From: Haloplanus sp. HW8-1
Lineage (GTDB): Archaea > Halobacteriota > Halobacteria > Halobacteriales > Haloferacaceae
DNA length: 64,000 nt
Direction of reading: 5' to 3'
NCBI RefSeq assembly: GCF_023703795.1
Contig: NZ_CP098520.1
Coordinates: 62,001-126,000, forward strand
Part shown: piece by piece, positions 33,210 through 40,631 of the stretch
How positions within the stretch are numbered: position 1 is the first letter of the stretch
How the letters are laid out: every line of letters starts with the position of its first letter
Notes under the pieces: model-generated
Seen by the model: only the letters and a program-made list of their open reading frames with translations
What the model was told of the DNA's origin: nothing
The model's database searches: none
Program-made: the position numbers and the translations under genes

Positions 33210-33737
33210 TCATCCGGGTGGCCCGTTCGCGGATTCGAGAATCCCGAGGATGTCTGGGTCGTGCTTGTCGTGGAAGGCATCGAGGACATCCCACTGCCAC
33301 TGGAAGTGACCAGGATCGCCGAATTGGTTGACGCCGAGGCCCTGCGTACGGGCGAAGTGTTCGAGGTCGATACAACGGATAGAAGAGACATCACCACCCT
33401 CACCAGGCGGAACGTTGGCGGCTTCGGGAAGCGGGGTCTCGATCCAAGCGTCGAAACACGCGTCGTTCGAGGACGTGACTACGACACCGTCGGTCGCCCC
33501 AGCGAAGAGTTCGGTGGTGATTCGACCGAGATTCTGGTACACACCAGCGGGAATTGCGAGGAGGTTGCGATCGTGGTCGATGGTAGCGTCAGTGCGGATC
33601 TCCCGGGGGTGACCTCGGACGAGCCACTGCTCGTCGTCGTTGAGCCAAGCGCCTCGCCTGAGGCGTTCGATGGCGGCGTCAAGGTGGTCGTGCGTGCGGT
33701 ACTGGAGGTAGCCGGAGATTCGCGCGTAGAAGCTCAT
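33210..33737 (-). CDS. Hypothetical protein
   Basis: A 175-residue protein: MSFYARISGYLQYRTHDHLD with AAIERLRRGAWLNDDEQWLV, then TELFAGATDGVVVTSSNDAC and CIDLEHFARTQGLGVNQFGD. Alpha/beta, soluble, two Cys. No family recognised. Middle of a three-gene run from 34295 to 32676. Confidence 0.65.
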   Translation of the reverse strand: MSFYARISGYLQYRTHDHLDAAIERLRRGAWLNDDEQWLVRGHPREIRTDATIDHDRNLLAIPAGVYQNLGRITTELFAGATDGVVVTSSNDACFDAWIETPLPEAANVPPGEGGDVSSIRCIDLEHFARTQGLGVNQFGDPGHFQWQWDVLDAFHDKHDPDILGILESANGPPG

Positions 33738-33806
33738 GCTGGATGGGGGATAGGAGATGGAGGCGAGTTGCGGCGAGCGTCGTGGCGAAAGATTCGAGCC
33801 GGCTGC

Positions 33807-34295
33807 TCATCCCAACTGGATATGGTCAATTTCTCCATCGGGATCGACGCGGTACTGGTAGCCGACGTGGGGGAATCGACATTTCTCGTAGCCGACGGTC
33901 TGGATGACAAAGGGCTCGGTGAGGAACGGCGAGAGTTCGCGAAGGAAGTCCTCGGTGTGCTCACCGGCGTAGTCCCAAAGGAGTTCCTCGGTTTCGTCGT
34001 TGATGACGACCTCGCGTTCGTCTTCATCGAGATTGTCGTCGAGGCCCTCGAGGACGGCCTCGCGAACGGTCGGCCGATGCGTCGGGGAGAACGAGGCATA
34101 TCCGTAGAGCGTGAGGTGCGGCGGGTCTGCCTCGCCGGTATCGGGATCGCGTTCGGGAACCGCAATCTTCACCATGATGTCGTCGAATGAGCCCGTGCCG
34201 ATGAGCCATTCGTCGAGAAACTCGCGGAGTTCATCGACCTGAGTGGGGTCGATAGTCGGTGCGTTCGAGGCGGTGCTGAGCTGGAGTGTAGCCAT
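33807..34295 (-). CDS. Hypothetical protein
   Basis: A 162-residue acidic protein: ELREFLDEWLIGTGSFDDIM, VKIAVPERDPDTGEADPPHL, EREVVINDETEELLWDYAGE and a C-terminal beta hairpin. Start at 34295 (MATLQLSTASN) is 11 nt after a hairpin leader and 38 nt from TTTGTG. Unknown function. It is the last minus-strand gene before the interrupted TRAM locus. Confidence 0.65.
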   Translation of the reverse strand: MATLQLSTASNAPTIDPTQVDELREFLDEWLIGTGSFDDIMVKIAVPERDPDTGEADPPHLTLYGYASFSPTHRPTVREAVLEGLDDNLDEDEREVVINDETEELLWDYAGEHTEDFLRELSPFLTEPFVIQTVGYEKCRFPHVGYQYRVDPDGEIDHIQLG

Positions 34296-34306
34296 TTCGT
34301 GTTGAA

Positions 34307-34331
34307 CCCTCCACCATTTCAGGGGAGCACA
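34307..34331 (-). promoter_or_regulatory. Hairpin leader element, copy 15
   Basis: CCCT/AGGG core stem (34307-34310 with 34321-34324); minus strand CGTTTGTGCTCCCC flank and GGTGGAGGG arm, ATG 11 nt on. Confidence 0.65.
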
Positions 34332-34584
34332 AACGCGGGGGTCAATAGTTCTGCACACGTCTTGGTTGAACATGAGTAAAACAACGGAACGACTGGTATC
34401 TGGGCAGAGTGTCCCATCTGCGACGATGTCGTGAGTCCCGAGTGAATTCTGAGCAACGACACGACAGCAGAGTCAAGTGTTCTGCACTATTACGCTGCCA
34501 GGAGGCCGACTAATGAAGATTTCTGAAGAACTGGCTCTGTTGAAATCCTCAGAGAGTTACAGGTTGGCCCGGTAGTCTGACCAG

Positions 34585-35406
34585 ATGGATACCCTCCCAA
34601 AATCACAGTTGCTCCGGTTCGTTGAGCAAGCGATGCACTTGGCACACCGAGCTGTTGCCCCTTACTCCTCAAAGTTCTCAAAACGACGGTACACACTCCA
34701 CCAGCACATCGTTTTACTCTGTCTCAAAGTTCGAAAGAACACGACGTACAGGACGCTTCTCGACGAGCTCATCGAGATGCCCCGCATTCGGAAAGCCATC
34801 AACCTGGACGAACTCCCGGCACCCTCAACGTTGTGCAAAGCGTTCAACCGGCTCGATATGGCCGTCTGGCGTGTTTTGCTCAACCTCTCAATCACGCTTC
34901 TTCCGACTAATGGTATCGTCGGGATCGACGCTTCCGGCTTTGACCGCAGTCACGCCTCGAAACACTACACGAAGCGAACGAAGTTGACGATACACCAGTT
35001 GAAAGTCACACTTCTCGTGGACACGAAAGCAAATGCTATCATCGACGTACACGTAACAACGACACGAAGACACGACTCCCAGATTGCGCCCTCACTCATT
35101 GAGCGGAATACTGGTGATATCGCAGTTCTTCTCGGTGACAAAGGATACGACGACCAGAAGGTGCGTGCAGTAGCTCACGAGGAGAACGTTCGCCCGCTCA
35201 TCAAACACAGAGAGTTTTCGTCGCTCCACGAGGCGTGGAATGCTCGAATAGATGCTGAACTCTATGGCCAGCGTAGTCAGAACGAGACGGTTAACTCTCG
35301 GATCAAACGCAAGTACGGCGCGTTCGTCCGCTCACGGCACTGGTGGAACCAGTTCCGAGAAATTGCCATCGTCTGTCTCACTCACAACCTTGATCGCTCA
35401 CTCTGA
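34585..35406 (+). CDS. IS5-type DDE transposase
   Basis: A 273-residue transposase: MDTLPKSQLLRFVEQAMHLA, with the DDE triad seen as GIVGIDASGFDRSH, AVLLGDKGYDDQKVRAV and SQNETVNSRIKRKYGAFVRS. Full length for the haloarchaeal IS5-like group. It starts 54 bp from the left terminal repeat. Confidence 0.85.
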   Translation: MDTLPKSQLLRFVEQAMHLAHRAVAPYSSKFSKRRYTLHQHIVLLCLKVRKNTTYRTLLDELIEMPRIRKAINLDELPAPSTLCKAFNRLDMAVWRVLLNLSITLLPTNGIVGIDASGFDRSHASKHYTKRTKLTIHQLKVTLLVDTKANAIIDVHVTTTRRHDSQIAPSLIERNTGDIAVLLGDKGYDDQKVRAVAHEENVRPLIKHREFSSLHEAWNARIDAELYGQRSQNETVNSRIKRKYGAFVRSRHWWNQFREIAIVCLTHNLDRSL

Positions 35407-35442
35407 CCGGAAGAAGCAGCGGGACGTGAAATATCAACCGTC

Positions 35443-36093
35443 TCAGAGACCGAAGTGTGCGTCGCGTTCAACGACTGTGTATCCCTGAGCGGTGAGCACA
35501 TCGTCGCGGTACCGTTTTGCCAGTAGTTCCTGTGGTATGCGTCGTAGACCAAAACGCCGGTTCGAGGTATATTCTACCTCTATGATCGTATGTTCGTTCG
35601 TGGAATTGATTGTCGAAGTGTACGTTGCCCAAGGCTGATCGTTTACCGTGACTTCCGACTCAACCAGATACCCTCCGCTTGATGTAGTATCCGTATGAGT
35701 GTCAACGGCTACCTCTACAGAGCGGAGTCCGAAAAGATACGAGACGGGATATATCGCCATATTATCTTCTGTGGTAACCTCATTGGCTACACCCCACTGA
35801 AGTGCCAAAACAGGGGGTGTTGGGCCAGTAAAATCATCAACGACTGTCCCCAGATCGTCGTCCGTTTGGAGTTGAATTGTACCTCTCGACTGAAGTACTG
35901 GAGCGCGTGCGGCGATAAGCAAGATAGCTGCGACAACGATCGCTGGGAGAAGTGAAGTCGCAAGGTACGTCCCGTGAAACACCGATACTACGAGTACGAC
36001 GACAAATGCACTAAGAGGGCGTTCACGTCTGTGATATCGTTTTGCAACGTTGAGAGCTTCCTGTGATCGCTCGATGTCGTTTGTGGAGGGCAT
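35443..36093 (-). CDS. Membrane protein, transposon passenger
   Basis: A 216-residue protein with two adjacent membrane segments near the N-terminus (about 28-62: LSAFVVVLVVSVFHGTYLAT and LLPAIVVAAILLIAARAPVL) and a C-terminal soluble beta-rich domain ending ELLAKRYRDDVLTAQGYTVV. Convergent with the transposase and inside the transposon's terminal repeats, so it moved with it. No family recognised; a passenger of this kind is unusual for a small IS. Confidence 0.65.
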   Translation of the reverse strand: MPSTNDIERSQEALNVAKRYHRRERPLSAFVVVLVVSVFHGTYLATSLLPAIVVAAILLIAARAPVLQSRGTIQLQTDDDLGTVVDDFTGPTPPVLALQWGVANEVTTEDNMAIYPVSYLFGLRSVEVAVDTHTDTTSSGGYLVESEVTVNDQPWATYTSTINSTNEHTIIEVEYTSNRRFGLRRIPQELLAKRYRDDVLTAQGYTVVERDAHFGL

Positions 36094-36396
36094 TATGGAA
36101 GACTTCTGTTGCAGGATTATTAGTCCTATTAAACATTTCTTCGCAGCTTACGTTTCGACACCATTCGGTGTGAATAGATATTCCTCTAGTCAACTGCATA
36201 GGATTTCAACACCTATGAAAGCCTGCTAGCTCAACAAACCACGTCTGCGATACTATATTTTTCGCCGGGATCGATGCCGAGCTTGGTCACGAGAGAAAAT
36301 TACAAGCAGGAACGGTGATGGCTCAGGAACCAGCCGGCAGGCGGTCAGAACGTGAACGCGTTAGCTGTGGCTCACACCCGCTGCGACCGCCCGATG

Positions 36397-36419
36397 AGGG
36401 CCGCCGGCTCGGCGGCCCT
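36397..36419. terminator. Hairpin at the end of the IS110 transposase gene
   Basis: AGGGCCGCC-ggctc-GGCGGCCCT, a perfect 9-bp stem touching the transposase stop codon. Terminator or part of a structural RNA. Confidence 0.5.
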
Positions 36420-37426
36420 CAGGCACTCACCTCTGGTGGATCGTACACCTCCTCACGCTCCAGCATATGGAAGATCGACACGAGCAGTTTTCGCGCCGTT
36501 GCGACAATCGCTATCTGGTGGTTCTTCCGCTGTTTCAACCGAGCGTAAAACCGTCCAAGATACGGATCGTTACACCGGTGAACCGCCGTTTGAACACACT
36601 GAACGAGGATCCAGCGTAAGTCTCCACTTCCGCGCTTCGAGATTGATCCTTCCGTCCGCGAGTCGCCTGACTCGCGGACGACCGGATCCAATCCCGCGTA
36701 ACTCACCACCTGCTTCGCCTCGTCGAATCGGTCGATCTCACCGATCTCCGAGGTGATCAGCAGCGACGAGTAGAAACTCACGCCCGGAATCGTCATCAAC
36801 AGCTGCGTCTCCTCGAGAGACGCAGCGGTTTCCTCGATCAACGTTTCGAGTTCCTCGATTTGACTGGTTAACTCGTCGATGATCGAGAGGAACGACTCCA
36901 TCAGCTGATCGCCGACCACACCGAGCGAGAAATCCTCGCCGGCGAGGATTTCTCGCCCGTTCACGCTGAACGGATCCCAGTCGTAGGTGATCCCGTGTTT
37001 GTCGAGCAGGGCGTGGACTTCGTTTTTGAAGTCCGTGCGCTTTTCGACCAATCGCTTCCGGCCGCGCACAAGTGCGCGGCGCTCCCGGAGCTCTTCGGAC
37101 GGAACGTAACTCTCAGCGATCATGCCGGCTCGGCGAAGTTGCGCGAGCAACTTCGCGTCGAGCCGGTCGTTTTTCACCTCAGCATAGCCGATCGCCTTGG
37201 TTTGTGTGGGATCTGCGACAACCACGTCGAGGTGTTCGTCGAGGGTGTCGTAGACCGTGTAGTAGTTGCTGGTTGCTTCGAGCGCCGCTTTGGCTCCAGC
37301 GTATTCTTCGGCAACGTCGTCGAGATTCGCGTTTTTGACGCGAATCTCTTCGACGACCTCGGCATCGTCGTCCAAAACAGCGACGTGCGACTCATCTTTA
37401 TGAAGGTCGATTCCGAGGTAGTACAT
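36419..37426 (-). CDS. IS110-family DEDD transposase
   Basis: A 335-residue protein. The N-terminal RuvC-like DEDD domain starts MYYLGIDLHKDESHVAVLDD and includes KAALEATSNYYTVYD and VADPTQTKAIGYAEVKNDRL with DAKLLAQL. The C-terminal Tnp2 domain has LLMTIPGVSFYSSLLITSEI and ISKRGSGDLRWILVQCVQTA with the conserved Ser. Start at 37426 because the upstream 13 codons precede the family's conserved start. IS110 enzymes use a bridge RNA from the non-coding end. Confidence 0.85.
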   Translation of the reverse strand: MYYLGIDLHKDESHVAVLDDDAEVVEEIRVKNANLDDVAEEYAGAKAALEATSNYYTVYDTLDEHLDVVVADPTQTKAIGYAEVKNDRLDAKLLAQLRRAGMIAESYVPSEELRERRALVRGRKRLVEKRTDFKNEVHALLDKHGITYDWDPFSVNGREILAGEDFSLGVVGDQLMESFLSIIDELTSQIEELETLIEETAASLEETQLLMTIPGVSFYSSLLITSEIGEIDRFDEAKQVVSYAGLDPVVRESGDSRTEGSISKRGSGDLRWILVQCVQTAVHRCNDPYLGRFYARLKQRKNHQIAIVATARKLLVSIFHMLEREEVYDPPEVSA

Positions 37427-37477
37427 GGTTCCTCTGGAGTGGGAAGTGCGTGAAGGGAGCCACACCTATTCGGGCTC

Positions 37478-37508
37478 GCCGCCCGGATGCCGCTAGCATC
37501 CGGGCGGC
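37478..37508 (-). ncRNA. Candidate bridge-RNA stem of the IS110 element
   Basis: A perfect 13-bp hairpin (37478-37490 with 37496-37508, loop CGCTA) in the roughly 215-bp non-coding end upstream of the transposase. IS110 elements encode a bridge RNA in such an end. Exact RNA limits cannot be set. Confidence 0.4.
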
Positions 37509-38279
37509 CTCCCATGATAGTGCGTCCTTGGCAGGTAGGCCAATCAGAGCCACGCGTTCTCTGACGCTGTTGAATCATCGGCCTTTGACCACCCCAGTAC
37601 CTCTTCACGCACGCTGGGGACTTAGCAGGCTTTCATCCCATCAGAGCCGAAGAACTCCAATGTCTGTTTTCAGCTTCGATTGAGGAACAGGACGGGTCGT
37701 ACGTGATCGACGTTCCAGAGCGCGAGCTACAACTGGGTGATCTACAGCAAGGAGAAACATATCGCGTCGCACTCGTGTCTTCCCCGACACAGAGCGAGCC
37801 AGAACAGAGCGAACAGGCTGAAACGGGATCACAGTCCCAGCGTGAGCCACAGGAACCACCAGTTGAGGAAAGTGAGACTCGAGAAGTCGAGATTGAGGAC
37901 ATCGGCGAACAGGGTGATGGCATCACTCGGGTCGAACGTGGTTTCGTCGTGATCGTCCCGGATACGAAAGAGAGTGAGCGAGTCAAAATTGAGATTACCG
38001 ATGTACGGCAAAACGTCGCTTTCGCCGAGGTCGTCGAACGGTTGAGTTACTACGAGTAATTCCTCGATTTTCGGTGCGAGAAGAGGACGAACATACACTC
38101 GCAGTTATTGTAAGAATAGGTTTTCCGTAGAGTCAAACTGCACTTACAGCTCAGGGAAGGTGGATTTCGACGGGGAGTAACGAACGACGGGGTGGGGGGG
38201 GTGAAAGCCCTCCCGAGAGAGTTGTGCGACCACGTTAGAAAGTGTGGCCGGGAGTGAACGGAGGTGTTCCTACTTGGGC

Positions 38280-39056
38280 TTACTCCTCGAACCTGGCGTT
38301 TGCGACGGCAGCGGCGATTTCTGCCTCCTCAACCGTCGCTTCCTTGGTGACGCCGTCTTCATCTACGCTGACGTCGTCGTTCTGGTTCTCGGTCGTGGTC
38401 TCACTATTGGATCTGTCCGACCGGTGGTCCATGTCCATTCCGAGGTCCTCGCGAGCGTCGTTGACGGCCTCCCGATAGTTATCGAGGTCGAGACTGTCGC
38501 CATACTGCTCGCGGCTCATCGCGGCGAACTCGCTGTCACTATCGGGGAAGGCGTCGAGTCGGGCTTCGGTACATTCGATGGTCTCGGAAACCCACTGATC
38601 ACGGGTTTCATTATCGACGCGGGTGGTGGTCTCGGGCCGGAGCGAGACGTACGTCTCGCCATCGCTCTCGAACGCGGATGGCTTCGCGGTCACAGCGACG
38701 TACGCCGGGGGTTCGAGGCTGGAGAGGAACGCAGCGGCCTGGGGCTGGTACTGCCCGGCGTAGACGAACATAGTGCCCGTAGGGTCGACCACGCGAGCCT
38801 GCAAGTATTCGTCCTCGTTCCCGACGTCGTTGACTTCGGTTATTGTGCCGACGAGGAAGTATCGGTTGGCGACCTCGCCCGACGGAAGCAGCGCGAAGTT
38901 CGGGGCTCGTTCCTCATCAGACTGTTTGAAGACGTGGGTAGCGTCGTTGATTTCGGCGGCGAAGGCACGCTTCGCTACCTGGCGACCTTGCCGGCCGGCA
39001 TTGCTGTTCTCGGTGTCGGTGCTGTTGGATGTCGCTTCTGGGTTGGATTTGCTCAT
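38280..39056 (-). CDS. RPA-associated protein (COG3390-like)
   Basis: A 258-residue protein: GRQVAKRAFAAEINDATHVF, then FALLPSGEVANRYFLVGTIT, MFVYAGQYQPQAAAFLSSLE and ETRDQWVSETIECTEARLDA. This is the RPA-associated protein encoded next to archaeal RPA; it has a predicted OB fold and works with RPA in ssDNA binding. The acidic C-terminal 60 residues are variable. It starts 70 nt after the RPA gene stop. The same sequence type is fused to RPA in the 50037-51644 product. Confidence 0.85.
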   Translation of the reverse strand: MSKSNPEATSNSTDTENSNAGRQGRQVAKRAFAAEINDATHVFKQSDEERAPNFALLPSGEVANRYFLVGTITEVNDVGNEDEYLQARVVDPTGTMFVYAGQYQPQAAAFLSSLEPPAYVAVTAKPSAFESDGETYVSLRPETTTRVDNETRDQWVSETIECTEARLDAFPDSDSEFAAMSREQYGDSLDLDNYREAVNDAREDLGMDMDHRSDRSNSETTTENQNDDVSVDEDGVTKEATVEEAEIAAAVANARFEE

Positions 39057-39126
39057 AAAGTGTTTAGTGACGGTTGTGGAGTCGAAAGTCAGGCTACTCG
39101 GGTCGCGTTCTGGTTCGGATTCGAGG

Positions 39127-40077
39127 TTACCCGTGCTGTTCAGCCTCGTTCACATGCAGATATCGACCGACAATAGAGCCTTCTACACGGTAGTACCGGC
39201 CCACGAGCGCGTCGATGAGGACGTCCTCGACAACGCTGGTATCGAGAGCGTCCATCGCCTGCTCGATGGCCTCATTGAGCGTGATACCCGCGATGGCCTC
39301 AGTCGCTTCGCGGTCGAAGATTGCGTACTGGACGGTCTCACCGTCGTCGAAGACCGCTTTGATGCGAAGGTCGAATTCCCCTTCAACGTCGCCGTGTTCT
39401 GCACACCGACCATTCTGGAGGACGCGCGTGCAGTCCCCGTCGGGACACCGCTTGATGAGTCCCGACCCGGACTGGATTGCAACCATCGGGACAGAGAGTT
39501 GGACATCTTCGATATCGGCTCTAACGTCGATGTCGCCGTCGACAGGTTCGATGTTCGAGCGCGAGTTGAGGTTGATGCTGTATCGCCCCTGGTACTCGCT
39601 GGTGATGACGTTCGAAAGCTTGTAGACGCTACCCTCCTCAAGGGTTGGGAGTTCGGCCTTCGTCCACTTGGTGAACTTGAGGCGACCGCTCTCGTCGCCG
39701 ATGAGCCCGACCTGGTCGATGCTGTCGTGGGTGGGGTCCCAGAGTTCGACGATTTTTACGGTCACGTCCACCCACTGCTCGTGCTGGTTGATTGAGGCGA
39801 GGGTGACGTCGCCGGCGCTCTGGCCAGGGAACTCGAGGTCATCGTATTCGAGGCCGAACACGTCGCGATAGTGGCTGACCGCGGCGCGGCGGGCCTCGTC
39901 AAGAGGAACCTTGTACTGGTTGGTCATCTTCTCGAGACGGCTCGCGACTTCCTCTACGCTGGGGAGGTCGCCATCAAGGTCGTCTGGGAACTGTTCGAGG
40001 ATGCCGGTTGCAGCCTCCGAGAGGTCTGTGTCGGAGACAGTTACGGCTAGTTCTGCGGATTTTGTGTTGCTTGACAT
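39127..40077 (-). CDS. rpa: RPA-like ssDNA-binding protein with zinc finger
   Basis: A 316-residue RPA41/RPA1-like protein. N-terminal helical region (about 30-75), OB fold (about 95-190: HEQWVDVTVKIVELWDPTHD, RLKFTKWTKAELPTLEEGSV), then a zinc finger CPDGDCTRVLQNGRCAEHGD and a second OB-like C-terminal domain. ATG at 40077 gives the usual N-terminus; an in-frame GTG at 40194 nearer the hairpin leader cannot be excluded. Operon with the RPA-associated gene. Confidence 0.85.
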   Translation of the reverse strand: MSSNTKSAELAVTVSDTDLSEAATGILEQFPDDLDGDLPSVEEVASRLEKMTNQYKVPLDEARRAAVSHYRDVFGLEYDDLEFPGQSAGDVTLASINQHEQWVDVTVKIVELWDPTHDSIDQVGLIGDESGRLKFTKWTKAELPTLEEGSVYKLSNVITSEYQGRYSINLNSRSNIEPVDGDIDVRADIEDVQLSVPMVAIQSGSGLIKRCPDGDCTRVLQNGRCAEHGDVEGEFDLRIKAVFDDGETVQYAIFDREATEAIAGITLNEAIEQAMDALDTSVVEDVLIDALVGRYYRVEGSIVGRYLHVNEAEQHG

Positions 40078-40225
40078 TTTCTGGAAGTGGCGCGATTGCT
40101 GTCGCTGGCTGGAATGGTTCGACTGGGTGAACGAGACTAGATAGAAGATGAGATTCGAGTGGGAGTGCCCAGAGGACGGCTGCTGGAGCAGCACCCAGGA
40201 TGTTTGCTCCTCCTCCGATTCCCCT

Positions 40226-40247
40226 CACCCCCTTGGGGGAGCCAAAA
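40226..40247 (-). promoter_or_regulatory. Hairpin leader element, copy 16 (TTTTGG subclass)
   Basis: Minus strand TTTTGGCTCCCCCAAGGGGG then GTGAGGGG and a second GGAGGAGG. Stem CCCCC/GGGGG (40228-40232, 40235-40239). Upstream of the RPA operon. Confidence 0.65.
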
Positions 40248-40273
40248 CACAGGTATTGGTGGCCGATCGCGAC

Positions 40274-40576
40274 TCACCGGACTTCATCGAGGTTGATGGT
40301 TTCCTCGGCACTGATCCAGCCGCCGACGTTCCCGCGCTCGATGAACGCCCAGGTGCCGTCGATGAGCCTGACGAACCGCATCGTTCTTGGAAGGGGACCG
40401 GGTCCCGACGGGTACGGGTTGAACTCGTTCTTGTCGTCGGTGACGGGCCGGCTGGGATCTTCGCCGTCGACGATGTCAAGATGGAAGTCGACATCGTCGT
40501 CGCCGGTGAGTTCCTCGTTCGTGAGTGGTTGACTGTGACTGTTCGTCGGACCGTGGTCGGAGTTGTTGGTTGACAT
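40274..40576 (-). CDS. Small hypothetical protein
   Basis: A 100-residue acidic protein; disordered N-terminal half, then TMRFVRLIDGTWAFIERGNV and GGWISAEETINLDEV, a short beta sheet. It lies between the OB-fold/TFS fusion gene (gap 55 nt) and the RPA operon, in the same direction, so it may be part of the ssDNA-binding set. Not recognised. Confidence 0.6.
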   Translation of the reverse strand: MSTNNSDHGPTNSHSQPLTNEELTGDDDVDFHLDIVDGEDPSRPVTDDKNEFNPYPSGPGPLPRTMRFVRLIDGTWAFIERGNVGGWISAEETINLDEVR

Positions 40577-40631
40577 CGTTCTATTGGAATAGTGAGACTG
40601 GATGCACGGAGTGAAGTGCTGCTTCTGTCGA

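Larger units (their letters stand above)
36212..37641 (-). mobile_element. IS110/IS1111-type element nested in the right terminal repeat
   Basis: Boundaries are inferred from the split terminal repeat of the host transposon; the dinucleotide CA is present at both junctions (36210-36211 and 37642-37643). Subterminal inverted repeats ATGAAAGCCTGCTA (36215-36228) and TAGCAGGCTTTCAT (37623-37636) are exact, as in the IS1111 subgroup. Both non-coding ends (about 200 bp each) hold strong hairpins. Confidence 0.8.
34531..37648. mobile_element. Transposon with IS5-type transposase and passenger gene, carrying a nested IS110
   Basis: Left end GGCTCTGTTGAAATCCT (34531-34547). The matching right end AGGATTTCAAC...AGAGCC is split: AGGATTTCAACA at 36200-36211 and CAGAGCC at 37642-37648, with the IS110 element between. 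Flanking 8-bp duplication GAAGAACT proves insertion as one unit. Without the IS110 it is about 1.69 kb, long for an IS5-type element because it holds a 216-residue membrane protein gene besides the transposase. Confidence 0.85.
34511..38059 (+). pseudogene. TRAM-domain protein gene interrupted by a nested transposon
   Basis: The ATG at 34511, with GGAGG 7 nt upstream, encodes the first seven codons (MKISEEL), cut at 34530. The frame resumes exactly at 37657 and runs to 38059: QCLFSASIEEQDGSYVIDVP, then the TRAM region VEIEDIGEQGDGITRVERGF and a final VVERLSYYE. Joined, it gives a complete haloarchaeal TRAM RNA-binding protein of about 141 residues. Everything between is transposon plus an 8-bp target duplication GAAGAACT (34523-34530 and 37649-37656). 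A truncated product could still start at the GTG at 37703. Confidence 0.85.

Noticed and set aside
36215-37636. Reading ATGAAAGCCTGCTA repeats as terminal inverted repeats of a DDE element
   Set aside because: The enclosed gene is a DEDD IS110-type transposase and the true junctions, known from the split host repeat, lie a few bases outside; they are subterminal repeats.
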